From: Azonexaceae bacterium
GTDB taxonomy: Bacteria; Pseudomonadota; Gammaproteobacteria; Burkholderiales; Rhodocyclaceae
Assembly: GCA_009469685.1 (NCBI GenBank)
Contig: SSTA01000178.1
Coordinates: 1 to 11,912, forward strand
Direction: 5' to 3'
DNA length: 11,912 nt
Positions 5,263 to 11,912 of this stretch are shown here, piece by piece. The position numbers and the translations under genes were made by a program. Below the pieces are notes generated by a model, which saw only the letters and a program-made list of their open reading frames with translations, was not told where the DNA came from and ran no database searches. Numbering within the stretch: the first letter of the stretch is position 1; every line of letters begins with the position of its first letter.

Positions 5263-8200
5263 TCATCCATCAATAAGGGTGTCGGTAGTACGACGACGCA
5301 AGACTTGGCCACTCTCGAGTTCGTCGCGTACCGCGCCAAACCGTAAGTAAAGAGCGGGCACCACGAGCATATTGAGCACGGTGGACGAAATCAGTCCGCA
5401 CAGAATCACCACTGCCATGGGCGCCTGAATCTCGGAACCCGGTTGCCCGGCGGACAGCGCTAGCGGCACCAGCGCCAGGCCAGCAGCCAATGCCGTCATC
5501 AAGATGGGAATCAGGCGTTCCTCGGCACCGCGCGTGACCGCCTCCGCAACGTCATTGACGGCGTCATGCTCGATCAGGTGGTGGATGTGCGAAATCATCA
5601 TCACCCCGTTGCGGGTGGCGATGCCGAACAGGGTGATGAAACCGATGATCGAGGCGATGGTCACCACGCCGCCGGCCAGATACACGCCGACCACGCCGCC
5701 GATGATCGACAGCGGCAGGTTGAGCATCACCAGGAAGGCGTCGCGCGCCGAATGAAAGGCGACAAACAGCAGCAGGAAGATGCCCACCACCACCACCGAG
5801 CCGAGCAACAGCAGCACGCGCGAGGCTTCCGCCGCCGACTCGAACTGACCGCCGAACTCGATGTGATAACCCGCCGGCAGTTTCACGTCCTTGGCCACGC
5901 TCGCCTGCATCTCTTCGACCACGCTCTTCAAGTCGCGTCCGGCGACGTTGGCCATGACGACAATCTTGCGCTGTACGTTCTCGCGGTTGATGAAATATGG
6001 CCCGCGATCATTGCGGATCTCGGCCAGCGCCGAGAGCGGCAAACGCGCCCCGCTCGGCGTGGTGATCAGCGTCGCGCGGATCGTGTCGAGGTTGTCGCGC
6101 GTGGCCGGGTCATAGCGCACCACCAGATCGAAGCTGGCCTGCCCCTGCACCACCTTGGATACCGCGACGCCGTTGAACGCCACCTCGATATTCTCGGACA
6201 GCTCCTTTGCCGAGAGCCCATGTTGTGCCAGCGCCTCGCGCCGATACGTGACGGTCAGGAACGGAATCTCGGTCTGTTGTTCGGGCTGGACGTCCACCGC
6301 CCCTTCGACCTTTTCCATCACGCCCTTGACCTGCTGCGCCAGCGTGCGCAACTCGGCCAGATCGTTGCCGAAAATCTTCACCGCGATATTGGCCCGGCTG
6401 CCCGACAGCATGTGATCGATGCGGTGCGAAATCGGCTGTCCGACCACCACCTGGACGCCGGGCAGTTGGGCAAAGTCTTCGCGCAGGGCGCCCAGGAATT
6501 GTTCCTTGCTACGCGCCCCCATCTTGAGGCTGACTTCGAGTTCCGACTGATGCACATCGAGCGCATGCGGGTCGAGCGGCGAACGGCCGGTGCGGCGCGC
6601 GGTGGCGATCACTTCGGGATGCGTCAGCAAGACCTCTTCGACCAACTGCCCGAGCCGCGCCGATTCCGCCAGCGCGGTGCCGGGCAGGGTCTCGACGCCG
6701 ACCGTCAGCGTTCCTTCGTTGAAATCCGGCAGGAACGACTGTCCGGCCATGCCCAGCGCCGCCAGAGACACCACCAGTAGGGCCGCGCTGCCGACGGCAA
6801 TCGCTTGCCAGCGCTTCACGGTTCTGTCGAGCATCCGGCGATAGCCTGCACGCAGCCAGTGCACGAAGCGCGGTTCGTGCGGCGCGGTAATTTCCCTGGA
6901 GGCCCCGAGGAACATCGACGCCAGTACCGGCGTCACCGTGATCGACACCAGCAACGAGGCAAACAAGGAGATGACATAGGCCAGCCCGAGCGGCACCATC
7001 AGGCGCCCTTCGATACCCGAGAGAAAGAACAGCGGCACGAACACCAGCATGATGATCAGCGTGGCAAAGACGATGGACCCCTGAATTTCCTTGGTCGCCA
7101 GAAACACCACGTGCATGGTCGATTCACGTTTCCCGGTGTCCTTAAGGTGGTTCTCGCGCAGGCGCCGGACCACGTTCTCGACCACGATGATGGCATCGTC
7201 CACCAGCGCGCCCAGGGCGATGGCGATGCCGCCCAGGGTCATGGTGTTGATCGTCGCGCCGAGCAGCTTGAGCGACAGGACGGTCGCCACCAGCGACAGC
7301 GGTAGCGCCACCAGCGTGATCGCCGTCGAGCGCACCGAGAGCAGGAAGGCGAAGACGATGGCGATGATCAGAATCGCCCCGTCGCGCAGCGCCGCCATCA
7401 GATTGGCAATCGAGACTTCGATGAAGTCTGCCTGGCGGAACAAGCGCGTTTCGATTTTCATCCCCGCCGGCAATGACTTCTGAATGTCGGCCATGGTGGC
7501 ATCCAGCCGCCGCGTTAGCTCCAGCGTGTTGGCCGCCGGCTGGCGCTGCACGCCGAGCACCACCGCCGGTTTGCCGCGCGTCGAGCCGACGCCGCGCACC
7601 GGCGCCGTGCCCAGCGTCACCTCGGCGATATGGCGGATCAGCACCGGCTGGCCGTGCTTGATCGCCACCACCGCTTCGGCAATGTCGTCCACCTTGGTAA
7701 TGCGGCCGATGCCCTGGATCAGGTATTCCTGCCCGTTCTCGGCGTAGTAGCCCGCCGCCGCGTTGCTGTTGGCGCCCTCGACGGCCTTGATCGCCTCATC
7801 GATGGTCAGCCCGTAGGCCGCCAGCCGCTCTGGTTTCAGCGTCACCTGGAACTGCTGCAAATCGCCGCCGATGGGCAACACCTCGGCGACGCCGGGCACC
7901 GCCAGCAGGCGTTTGCGCAGCACATAGTCGGCCGTGTTCTTGAGTACCACCGTCCCGCCAGCGCCGACTTTTGCCGGGTCATCCCAGGTCAGGGCGATGA
8001 ACATGATTTCGCCCATGATCGACGCCGCCGGCGCCATCACCGGCGCCTCGATGCCGGGCGGCAGCGAAGCCTTCGCCAGTTGCAGTTTCTCGGCGACAAC
8101 CTGGCGCGCCAGATAGGCATCGGTGCCCCAGGCGAATTCGACCGTGATGGTCGACAGCCCGACCTTGGTTGCCGAGCGCACCCGGCGCACGCCGGGCGCC

Positions 8201-8424
8201 CCGTTCAGCGCCGTTTCGATGGGAAAGGTGACCAGGCTTTCCATGTCGAGCGGCGCCATGCCGTGCGCTTCGGTGACCACCGTCACAGTCGGCGCGGTGA
8301 GGTCGGGAAACACGTCCACCGGCGTGCGCGCGGTCTGGTAACCGCCCCAGGCCAGCAGCAACAAACCGCCGAAAATGACAAACAGGCTGTTACGCAGCGA
8401 CCACTGAATGATTTGACCGATCAT
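5263..8424 (-). CDS. czcA: HME-RND heavy-metal efflux pump, CzcA family
   Basis: A 1053-residue inner-membrane proton/metal antiporter, close to the usual length of about 1040-1060. The RND layout is complete. It has an N-terminal membrane helix (about 13-30), a first periplasmic domain, a helix bundle (about 340-510), a second periplasmic domain (about 560-865) and a second bundle (about 870-1030). Helix 4 reads IALGALVDDAIIVVENV (401-417). Asp409 and Glu416 match classical CzcA Asp408 and Glu415, but Ala403 stands where Asp402 is expected. Other family blocks are PVDVFPDLTAP (35-45), SFLPDFNEGTL (563-573), FGIATRNGVMMI (933-944) and GLISSTVLNMLVVPALYLRFG (1010-1030). Met residues matching the CusA copper triad are not evident by eye, so a Zn/Co/Cd-type substrate is more likely than copper. 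The substrate remains uncertain. The ATG lies 11 bases after the czcB stop with only a weak ribosome site, suggesting coupling. Confidence 0.93.
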   Translation of the reverse strand: MIGQIIQWSLRNSLFVIFGGLLLLAWGGYQTARTPVDVFPDLTAPTVTVVTEAHGMAPLDMESLVTFPIETALNGAPGVRRVRSATKVGLSTITVEFAWGTDAYLARQVVAEKLQLAKASLPPGIEAPVMAPAASIMGEIMFIALTWDDPAKVGAGGTVVLKNTADYVLRKRLLAVPGVAEVLPIGGDLQQFQVTLKPERLAAYGLTIDEAIKAVEGANSNAAAGYYAENGQEYLIQGIGRITKVDDIAEAVVAIKHGQPVLIRHIAEVTLGTAPVRGVGSTRGKPAVVLGVQRQPAANTLELTRRLDATMADIQKSLPAGMKIETRLFRQADFIEVSIANLMAALRDGAILIIAIVFAFLLSVRSTAITLVALPLSLVATVLSLKLLGATINTMTLGGIAIALGALVDDAIIVVENVVRRLRENHLKDTGKRESTMHVVFLATKEIQGSIVFATLIIMLVFVPLFFLSGIEGRLMVPLGLAYVISLFASLLVSITVTPVLASMFLGASREITAPHEPRFVHWLRAGYRRMLDRTVKRWQAIAVGSAALLVVSLAALGMAGQSFLPDFNEGTLTVGVETLPGTALAESARLGQLVEEVLLTHPEVIATARRTGRSPLDPHALDVHQSELEVSLKMGARSKEQFLGALREDFAQLPGVQVVVGQPISHRIDHMLSGSRANIAVKIFGNDLAELRTLAQQVKGVMEKVEGAVDVQPEQQTEIPFLTVTYRREALAQHGLSAKELSENIEVAFNGVAVSKVVQGQASFDLVVRYDPATRDNLDTIRATLITTPSGARLPLSALAEIRNDRGPYFINRENVQRKIVVMANVAGRDLKSVVEEMQASVAKDVKLPAGYHIEFGGQFESAAEASRVLLLLGSVVVVGIFLLLFVAFHSARDAFLVMLNLPLSIIGGVVGVYLAGGVVTIASIIGFITLFGIATRNGVMMISHIHHLIEHDAVNDVAEAVTRGAEERLIPILMTALAAGLALVPLALSAGQPGSEIQAPMAVVILCGLISSTVLNMLVVPALYLRFGAVRDELESGQVLRRRTTDTLIDG

Positions 8425-8435
8425 GTTCGTGGCAC

Positions 8436-10007
8436 TCAGTGCGCGTGGCCGGCGGCAGCGGCCTTGCTGGTCGACAGACGCAACAGATAGGCGCCCTTGC
8501 TGACCACCCGCTGGCCCGCTTCCAGCCCGGAGATCACCGCAATCCGGTTACCGTCGCGCGCCCCGGTCTGCACGATGCGCCGCTCGAAGCGTGCGCCGCC
8601 GATCTGCACATAGACCACCTGAGCGCCGTTCTCGTCCTGCACCGCGCTGGCCGGGATCAATACCGCCTCCTGCCCGCCGCCGGCAAAGACCTGAATCCGG
8701 GCCGTCAGCCCCAGCCGCAGCAAGCGTTCCGGATTGGCAAATTCGAAAATCACCGGCACTGTGCGCGTCTGCGCATCGACCATGCCGCCGACGGCGATCA
8801 GCGATCCATTGCGGCCGATGTCGATGGCAAAGCCCTGATCGTAGCCATCGACGGTGAAGGCCGCGCCGGTCGGCTTGCCCAGGCGGCCGATATCGCTTTC
8901 CGGCACCCGCGCATCGAGCCAGAGCTTGCCGGTGTTGGCGATATGCAGCAGCGGCGCTCCCTCATTGACGAAAGCCCCGGCGGCGGCCGTTACCTCGGCG
9001 ACGATGCCATCCATCGGCGCCTTGAGCGCAATGCCCCCGCTGCCGCCGAGTTGCTGCGCCCGAGCCGTGGCCGCCTGCACTTCGGCCTGCGCCGTGCGCT
9101 CATTCGCCCGTGCATCGAGCAGGCGTTTCTCGGCGACGGCCTCTTCCTTGAACAGCAGCTCCATGCGCTCGCGTTCGCGCCGGGCCTGTTCGAGCGCCAC
9201 CTGCGCCTTGCCGGCCGCCGCCTCTAGGCTGGCCTGATCGCTATCGCCACCGAGGCGCGGGCCGAGCACGGCCAGCACTTGCCCTTTTTTGACCGCCTGC
9301 CCGATGCGCGGAAAGCCGTTGACCGCGCGCAGCACGCCAGCGGTCGGCGCCACCAGTTGCGCCTCGCTGCCCGCTGGCGCCCGGATCGTGCCGGTGGCGG
9401 CAATCGCGGTGCGCGCCGTGCCCTTGACCGCTTCCGCCGTGGCGAAATCGATCTTCCACTGCTGTTCCTTGCTGAAGGGGATGCCTTCCTCGTCATGCGC
9501 GTGGCCGCCATGTCCGGACTTGGCAGCGTTCATATCGGCGTAGACGGTCACCGGGCCGAGATCGTGCGTCAGTGTGCCGAGATCCGATTCCAGGATCACG
9601 CTCAACTCGCGCTCGCCAATAATGGTGGGGGTCACTGTTGCCCGGAAAATGCCAGGCACCGCCGGGGCCTCGACGATAAAACGCTCGTCGGCAGCAGCCT
9701 TCTCACCAGCGAGCACGATAGTCAGCTTGCCTTGCGCGACTGGCTTGAAGTCGGCAAGTCGCGTCAGATGTGCAGCCAGCGTTGCCGGCTTGCCGACGAC
9801 CAGGGGCGGGAACTCCAGGAAAAGCTCCGTCTGGTCGGTGAACTGGGTCAGGGTTTCCGGCTCGTCGTGAGCCTGCGCGGTGGCCGCCGGCTTGCTGCCG
9901 TGATCGTCCTTGGCGGTAGTTTTGTCGCCGCAAGCGGACAGGAGCAGGGACAGGGCGACAAGGCCCGCGATCAGCGATACCTGCGGGGCGATGGATGGAG
10001 TCTTCAT
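8436..10007 (-). CDS. czcB: Membrane-fusion (periplasmic adaptor) lipoprotein, CzcB family
   Basis: A 523-residue adaptor that links the RND pump to the outer-membrane channel. It carries a lipoprotein signal ending LSAC (Cys26). Residues about 55-157 form an extra N-terminal beta domain found in some CzcB proteins. A His-rich linker GHGGHAHDEEG (165-175) follows and could bind metal. The core then runs: first barrel and lipoyl half (about 195-255), an Ala/Glu/Arg-rich coiled-coil hairpin (about 256-320), second lipoyl half (APMDGIVAEV, 330-339), beta barrel and membrane-proximal domain to the end. The protein ends AGHAH, a second possible metal site. The ATG overlaps the czcC stop as ATGA (10004-10007). 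Plain HlyD-type adaptors are usually 350-420 residues, and the N-terminal domain accounts for the greater length. Confidence 0.93.
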   Translation of the reverse strand: MKTPSIAPQVSLIAGLVALSLLLSACGDKTTAKDDHGSKPAATAQAHDEPETLTQFTDQTELFLEFPPLVVGKPATLAAHLTRLADFKPVAQGKLTIVLAGEKAAADERFIVEAPAVPGIFRATVTPTIIGERELSVILESDLGTLTHDLGPVTVYADMNAAKSGHGGHAHDEEGIPFSKEQQWKIDFATAEAVKGTARTAIAATGTIRAPAGSEAQLVAPTAGVLRAVNGFPRIGQAVKKGQVLAVLGPRLGGDSDQASLEAAAGKAQVALEQARRERERMELLFKEEAVAEKRLLDARANERTAQAEVQAATARAQQLGGSGGIALKAPMDGIVAEVTAAAGAFVNEGAPLLHIANTGKLWLDARVPESDIGRLGKPTGAAFTVDGYDQGFAIDIGRNGSLIAVGGMVDAQTRTVPVIFEFANPERLLRLGLTARIQVFAGGGQEAVLIPASAVQDENGAQVVYVQIGGARFERRIVQTGARDGNRIAVISGLEAGQRVVSKGAYLLRLSTSKAAAAGHAH

Positions 10008-11230
10008 TCGGGATGGCTTCCGGTCAATTGATCGAGTTCGATGCGCGCATCGCGCGCTTTGCCTTCGAGATCGAGGGCCGTGGTTTCCGCTTCCAGCGCG
10101 CCTTTGTAGGCGTCGAGCAGTTCCAGGATGGTCGATTCGCCGGCGCGGTAGGCGGTTTCGGCGATGCGCACCAGGTCGGCGGAGGGAGCCACGGCCTCGC
10201 GGCGGTAGCGCTCGGCGGCGGCAATCAACTGCACCAACTGGCGATGCAGGCCGATCAGCTCGCCCTCGGCCTTCTGTCTGGTCAGCGCCTGTTCGGCTCG
10301 CGCCGCCTGGGCCTGCGCCGCGCTGCGTTGCTCGGCGCCCTGCTGTCGGTCGAAAATCGGCAAGGCCATCGAGACCGAAAACAGCGTGCCTGATTCGCGC
10401 AGCAGACCGTCGTCGGTGCGCTTGCCGCCGATGCCGACCGTCAGCTCGGGAAAGTTGCGCTGCGCCGCTGCGTGGTCGGCATTCGCGGCTTCCGCACGGG
10501 CCGCTAGCGCGGCCAGGTCCGGGCGTTGCGCCAGGCGCGCCTGCAACGCGGGCAAACCGGCGGGCAGCGTGGGCAGTAACGCCCCGCTGACGCCTTCCTC
10601 CGTGGGTTCCGATCCGATCAGTGCGGCCAGCCGCGCCCGGCTGCGTTCCAGCCCTGCGCGTGCTTCGGCCGTCTTGGCTTCGGCCGCCTGCTGTTCGCGC
10701 GCCAATCGACGCCGGTCATAGCCCGAGGCATCCCCGGCACGCGCCAGCTTGTCGACTACGCTGCCGATGACCGCGAAGCGCGCCCGCCAGGCGTCCATGA
10801 CATTCACGGCCAACTGCTGCCGCAGTACCTCATGAAAACTGCGGCGTACCTCGGCCGCACGCTCCACACGCCCGGTACGGGTGTCGGCTTCTGTGGCGTC
10901 GAGCCGCAGGCGTGCCGCGTCCTGCCGCAAGCCACGGCGCCCGGAGACATCGAGCGGCTGGGCCAGGCGCCAGGCCGTTTCGCGCGATGCCCCGGTTTTA
11001 TCGCGGGAGAATTCCAGCGCAGGGTTTGCCCAGGTGCTCGCCGCGACCACATCGGCATCCGCTTCGGCGACCCGTGCGCGGGCCAGTTCGGCGAGTTCGG
11101 GACGCGCCAGCGCGCGGCGCAGCGCTTCGCCCTCGGTCAAAGGCGCGGCCAGGCTGGTCAAGGGCGATAGCAGTCCAATAGCCATAGCTAAGGCTGACGT
11201 GCGCCAGAAACTGGGATGTAGGGTAAACAT
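10004..11230 (-). CDS. czcC: Outer-membrane efflux channel, CzcC (TolC-like) family
   Basis: A 408-residue outer-membrane factor that gives the CzcBA pump its exit duct. It has a signal peptide cleaved near SLA (residues 26-28) with no lipobox cysteine, so it is not a lipoprotein. The mature protein is rich in Ala, Arg and Glu helices, the two repeated alpha-hairpin halves of the TolC fold. The family motif SMALPIFDRQQGAEQRSA is at 287-304, and TAYRAGESTILELLDAY (359-375) is the equatorial turn region of the second half. ATG 11230 is preferred because GAGGA lies five bases before it (complement of 11236-11240). The only upstream in-frame start is a TTG at 11242 that overlaps this ribosome site. 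The start lies 109 bases after the czcI-like gene. Confidence 0.93.
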   Translation of the reverse strand: MFTLHPSFWRTSALAMAIGLLSPLTSLAAPLTEGEALRRALARPELAELARARVAEADADVVAASTWANPALEFSRDKTGASRETAWRLAQPLDVSGRRGLRQDAARLRLDATEADTRTGRVERAAEVRRSFHEVLRQQLAVNVMDAWRARFAVIGSVVDKLARAGDASGYDRRRLAREQQAAEAKTAEARAGLERSRARLAALIGSEPTEEGVSGALLPTLPAGLPALQARLAQRPDLAALAARAEAANADHAAAQRNFPELTVGIGGKRTDDGLLRESGTLFSVSMALPIFDRQQGAEQRSAAQAQAARAEQALTRQKAEGELIGLHRQLVQLIAAAERYRREAVAPSADLVRIAETAYRAGESTILELLDAYKGALEAETTALDLEGKARDARIELDQLTGSHPE

Positions 11231-11235
11231 CGAAA

Positions 11236-11240
11236 TCCTC
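11236..11240 (-). promoter_or_regulatory. Ribosome-binding site of czcC
   Basis: GAGGA on the minus strand, five bases before ATG 11230. It decides the start: the alternative TTG at 11242 overlaps this site and would lack a ribosome site of its own. Confidence 0.65.
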
Positions 11241-11283
11241 AACGAATGTTGAAAGCAAGGGATTTCGACGGGACGTCACCGCA

Positions 11284-11298
11284 ACCCGAACTACGGGT
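11284..11298. other. Small stem-loop between czcI and czcC
   Basis: ACCCG (11284-11288) pairs perfectly with CGGGT (11294-11298) around a five-base loop AACTA, inside the 109-base gap between the two genes. On the minus strand it falls 54 bases before the czcC start. No T-run follows. It may be an mRNA processing or stability element, a weak attenuator, or chance in GC-rich DNA. Confidence 0.25.
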
Positions 11299-11339
11299 GG
11301 GGTGGAAAAACTAATGCCTAGGGAAAGCGCCCCGCCGAA

Positions 11340-11723
11340 TCAGGCGAGGGAATCTCGCGGCGGACGATCAAGCCCTGCCGGGATAAAAGAGGCAAACGGG
11401 GATAAGGGAGGTGCTATTAAAACGTGGTGGCCAAGGTTCGGCGATGAAACCAAATTAGATGCGGTTACAGCGGTTGCCGTTGTGCTATGCGCATGACAAT
11501 GACCACCCGAAGACTTCTTGCCTTGCTGTGTATCCGTATCGCCGTTCGCACGCTCATCGGCCATCGTCTCCGAAACGCTGTGACTGTGCTGATCTACATG
11601 GAAGTGCTGCTCAGACCCACCTTGCGGGAGATGATCGATAGCGTCGCACACACCCGCCACGGCCGCAAAAGCAGCGTTCAGCGAAAAAATAACGGACAGG
11701 AGAATGACGATAAGGGTGCGCAT
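11340..11723 (-). CDS. czcI: CzcI-like secreted His-rich regulator/metal-binding protein
   Basis: A 127-residue protein, first gene of the minus-strand czc operon. It has a signal peptide (MRTLIVILLSVIFSLNAAFA). The mature part starts AVAGVCDAIDH and carries metal-ligand clusters: His40, His42, His46 and His48, and GGHCHAH at 73-79 with Cys76, plus Cys26. The C-terminus, SFIPAGLDRPPRDSLA, resembles the proline- and arginine-rich ending of CzcI proteins. In Cupriavidus metallidurans, czcI precedes czcCBA and affects its regulation from the periplasm; its exact mechanism is not settled. The order czcI-czcC-czcB-czcA here matches that arrangement, which is the strongest support. The ribosome site before ATG 11723 is weak. 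The many plus-strand frames over it are shadows. Confidence 0.8.
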   Translation of the reverse strand: MRTLIVILLSVIFSLNAAFAAVAGVCDAIDHLPQGGSEQHFHVDQHSHSVSETMADERANGDTDTQQGKKSSGGHCHAHSTTATAVTASNLVSSPNLGHHVLIAPPLSPFASFIPAGLDRPPRDSLA

Positions 11724-11812
11724 CTGCTGACCATCTTACCGCATCCGAATGAAAACGAGAACCGACAAGGAGAACCAAATACACCACTAAACTCCAAACT
11801 TCCCGAGAGAGA

Positions 11813-11849
11813 ATTTCGAAATGCGCCCTTTTTGGATCGATTTCGAAAT
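11813..11849. promoter_or_regulatory. Pair of identical palindromes, putative operators of the czc operon
   Basis: The self-complementary decamer ATTTCGAAAT occurs twice, at 11813-11822 and 11840-11849. The second is extended to the 12-bp palindrome GATTTCGAAATC (11839-11850). Their starts are 27 bp apart. They lie 90-126 bp upstream of the czcI start. Repeated palindromes at this place suggest binding of a dimeric regulator, possibly cooperatively. No known metal-regulator consensus is recognised. Confidence 0.45.
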
Positions 11850-11874
11850 CCGGACCACCCCATTGCAAGCTGTA

Positions 11875-11910
11875 ATTGTCGATAGTACTGAATAGTCAGG
11901 AATCGACAAT
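11875..11910. promoter_or_regulatory. Perfect 9-bp inverted repeat, putative operator
   Basis: ATTGTCGAT (11875-11883) is the exact inverse of ATCGACAAT (11902-11910), with an 18-base spacer. The arms are 27 bp apart start to start, the same offset as the two palindromes nearby. The repeat covers the candidate minus-strand promoter and also a possible plus-strand start (AGGA at 11898-11901, ATG at 11909-11911) of a divergent gene cut off by the window end. It could be a repressor or activator site shared by two divergent units. Confidence 0.45.
11882..11909 (-). promoter_or_regulatory. Candidate sigma-70 promoter for the czc operon
   Basis: On the minus strand, TTGTCG (complement of 11904-11909, four of six matches to the -35 consensus) is followed after 16 bases by TACTAT (complement of 11882-11887, four of six matches to the -10). 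Transcription from here would give a leader of roughly 150 bases before czcI. Both boxes fall in or next to the arms of the inverted repeat, as expected for a regulated promoter. The matches are modest and the rest of 11724-11912 shows no convincing gene. Confidence 0.28.
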
Positions 11911-11912
11911 GA

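Noticed and set aside
5566..6780. A 404-residue plus-strand open frame opposite czcA
   Set aside because: It is the antisense of a fully conserved RND pump gene, is rich in His, Arg, Gln and Asp as expected for the reverse of GC-rich coding DNA, and has no recognisable domain.
7630..8490. A 286-residue plus-strand open frame opposite the start of czcA
   Set aside because: Antisense shadow of czcA with biased composition and no domain or ribosome site.
9279..10031. A 250-residue plus-strand open frame opposite czcB
   Set aside because: Antisense of a conserved adaptor gene; no family features.
11487..11885. A plus-strand frame of 132 residues over czcI and the control region
   Set aside because: It is antisense to the CzcI-like gene, crosses the promoter repeats and has no recognisable content.
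1..11912. tRNA or rRNA genes, CRISPR arrays, insertion sequences or integrase genes
   Set aside because: None was seen: no clover-leaf-like segment, no regularly spaced repeats and no transposase or integrase motifs, although the gene set is of a kind often carried on mobile DNA.

Overview
The window carries two converging metal-resistance gene groups. Gene families, GC-rich coding sequence and tight gene packing suggest a Gram-negative proteobacterium, most likely a betaproteobacterium. The fused PbrB/PbrC type and the CzcI-CzcC-CzcB-CzcA order are known from Cupriavidus and its relatives. The species cannot be fixed from the sequence alone.

Left part, plus strand (2-3110). The window opens inside a P1B-2 metal-exporting ATPase of the Zn/Cd/Pb type (pbrA-like). 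Its stop overlaps the start of a fused membrane protein that joins a PAP2 lipid-pyrophosphate phosphatase to a lipoprotein signal peptidase (pbrB/pbrC type). That stop in turn overlaps a secreted stand-alone DsbD N-terminal (alpha) domain. The overlaps suggest translational coupling. A ferredoxin-NADP reductase (fpr) follows with its own strong ribosome-binding site. After it lies the 3' part of an outer-membrane transporter-like gene that has lost its 5' half (3131-3589).

Middle (3590-3680). This is the convergent junction, holding an imperfect hairpin that may end transcription from one or both sides.

Right part, minus strand (11723 down to 3681). This is a czc-type efflux operon read right to left: czcI-like secreted His-rich protein, czcC outer-membrane factor, czcB membrane-fusion lipoprotein, czcA HME-RND pump, then two uncharacterised lipoproteins and a His-rich secreted protein. 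The czcC/czcB overlap and the short gaps elsewhere argue for one transcript. CzcA, CzcB and CzcC would form an envelope-spanning pump for divalent metals. The ATPase would move cytoplasmic metal to the periplasm, where PbrB-made phosphate and the RND pump could deal with it. The extra secreted proteins probably bind or sense metal, but this is inference.

Right edge (11724-11912). This is the operon's control region. It holds two identical 10-bp palindromes 27 bp apart and a perfect 9-bp inverted repeat (18-bp spacer) over a candidate promoter. A possible divergent start codon lies at the very end.

The points most worth a second look are the czcA proton-relay change (Ala where classical CzcA has Asp402), the DsbD-alpha gene in a pbr-type operon, the three-gene accessory tail of the czc operon with a possible CzcB-domain relative, and the layered repeats in the control region.
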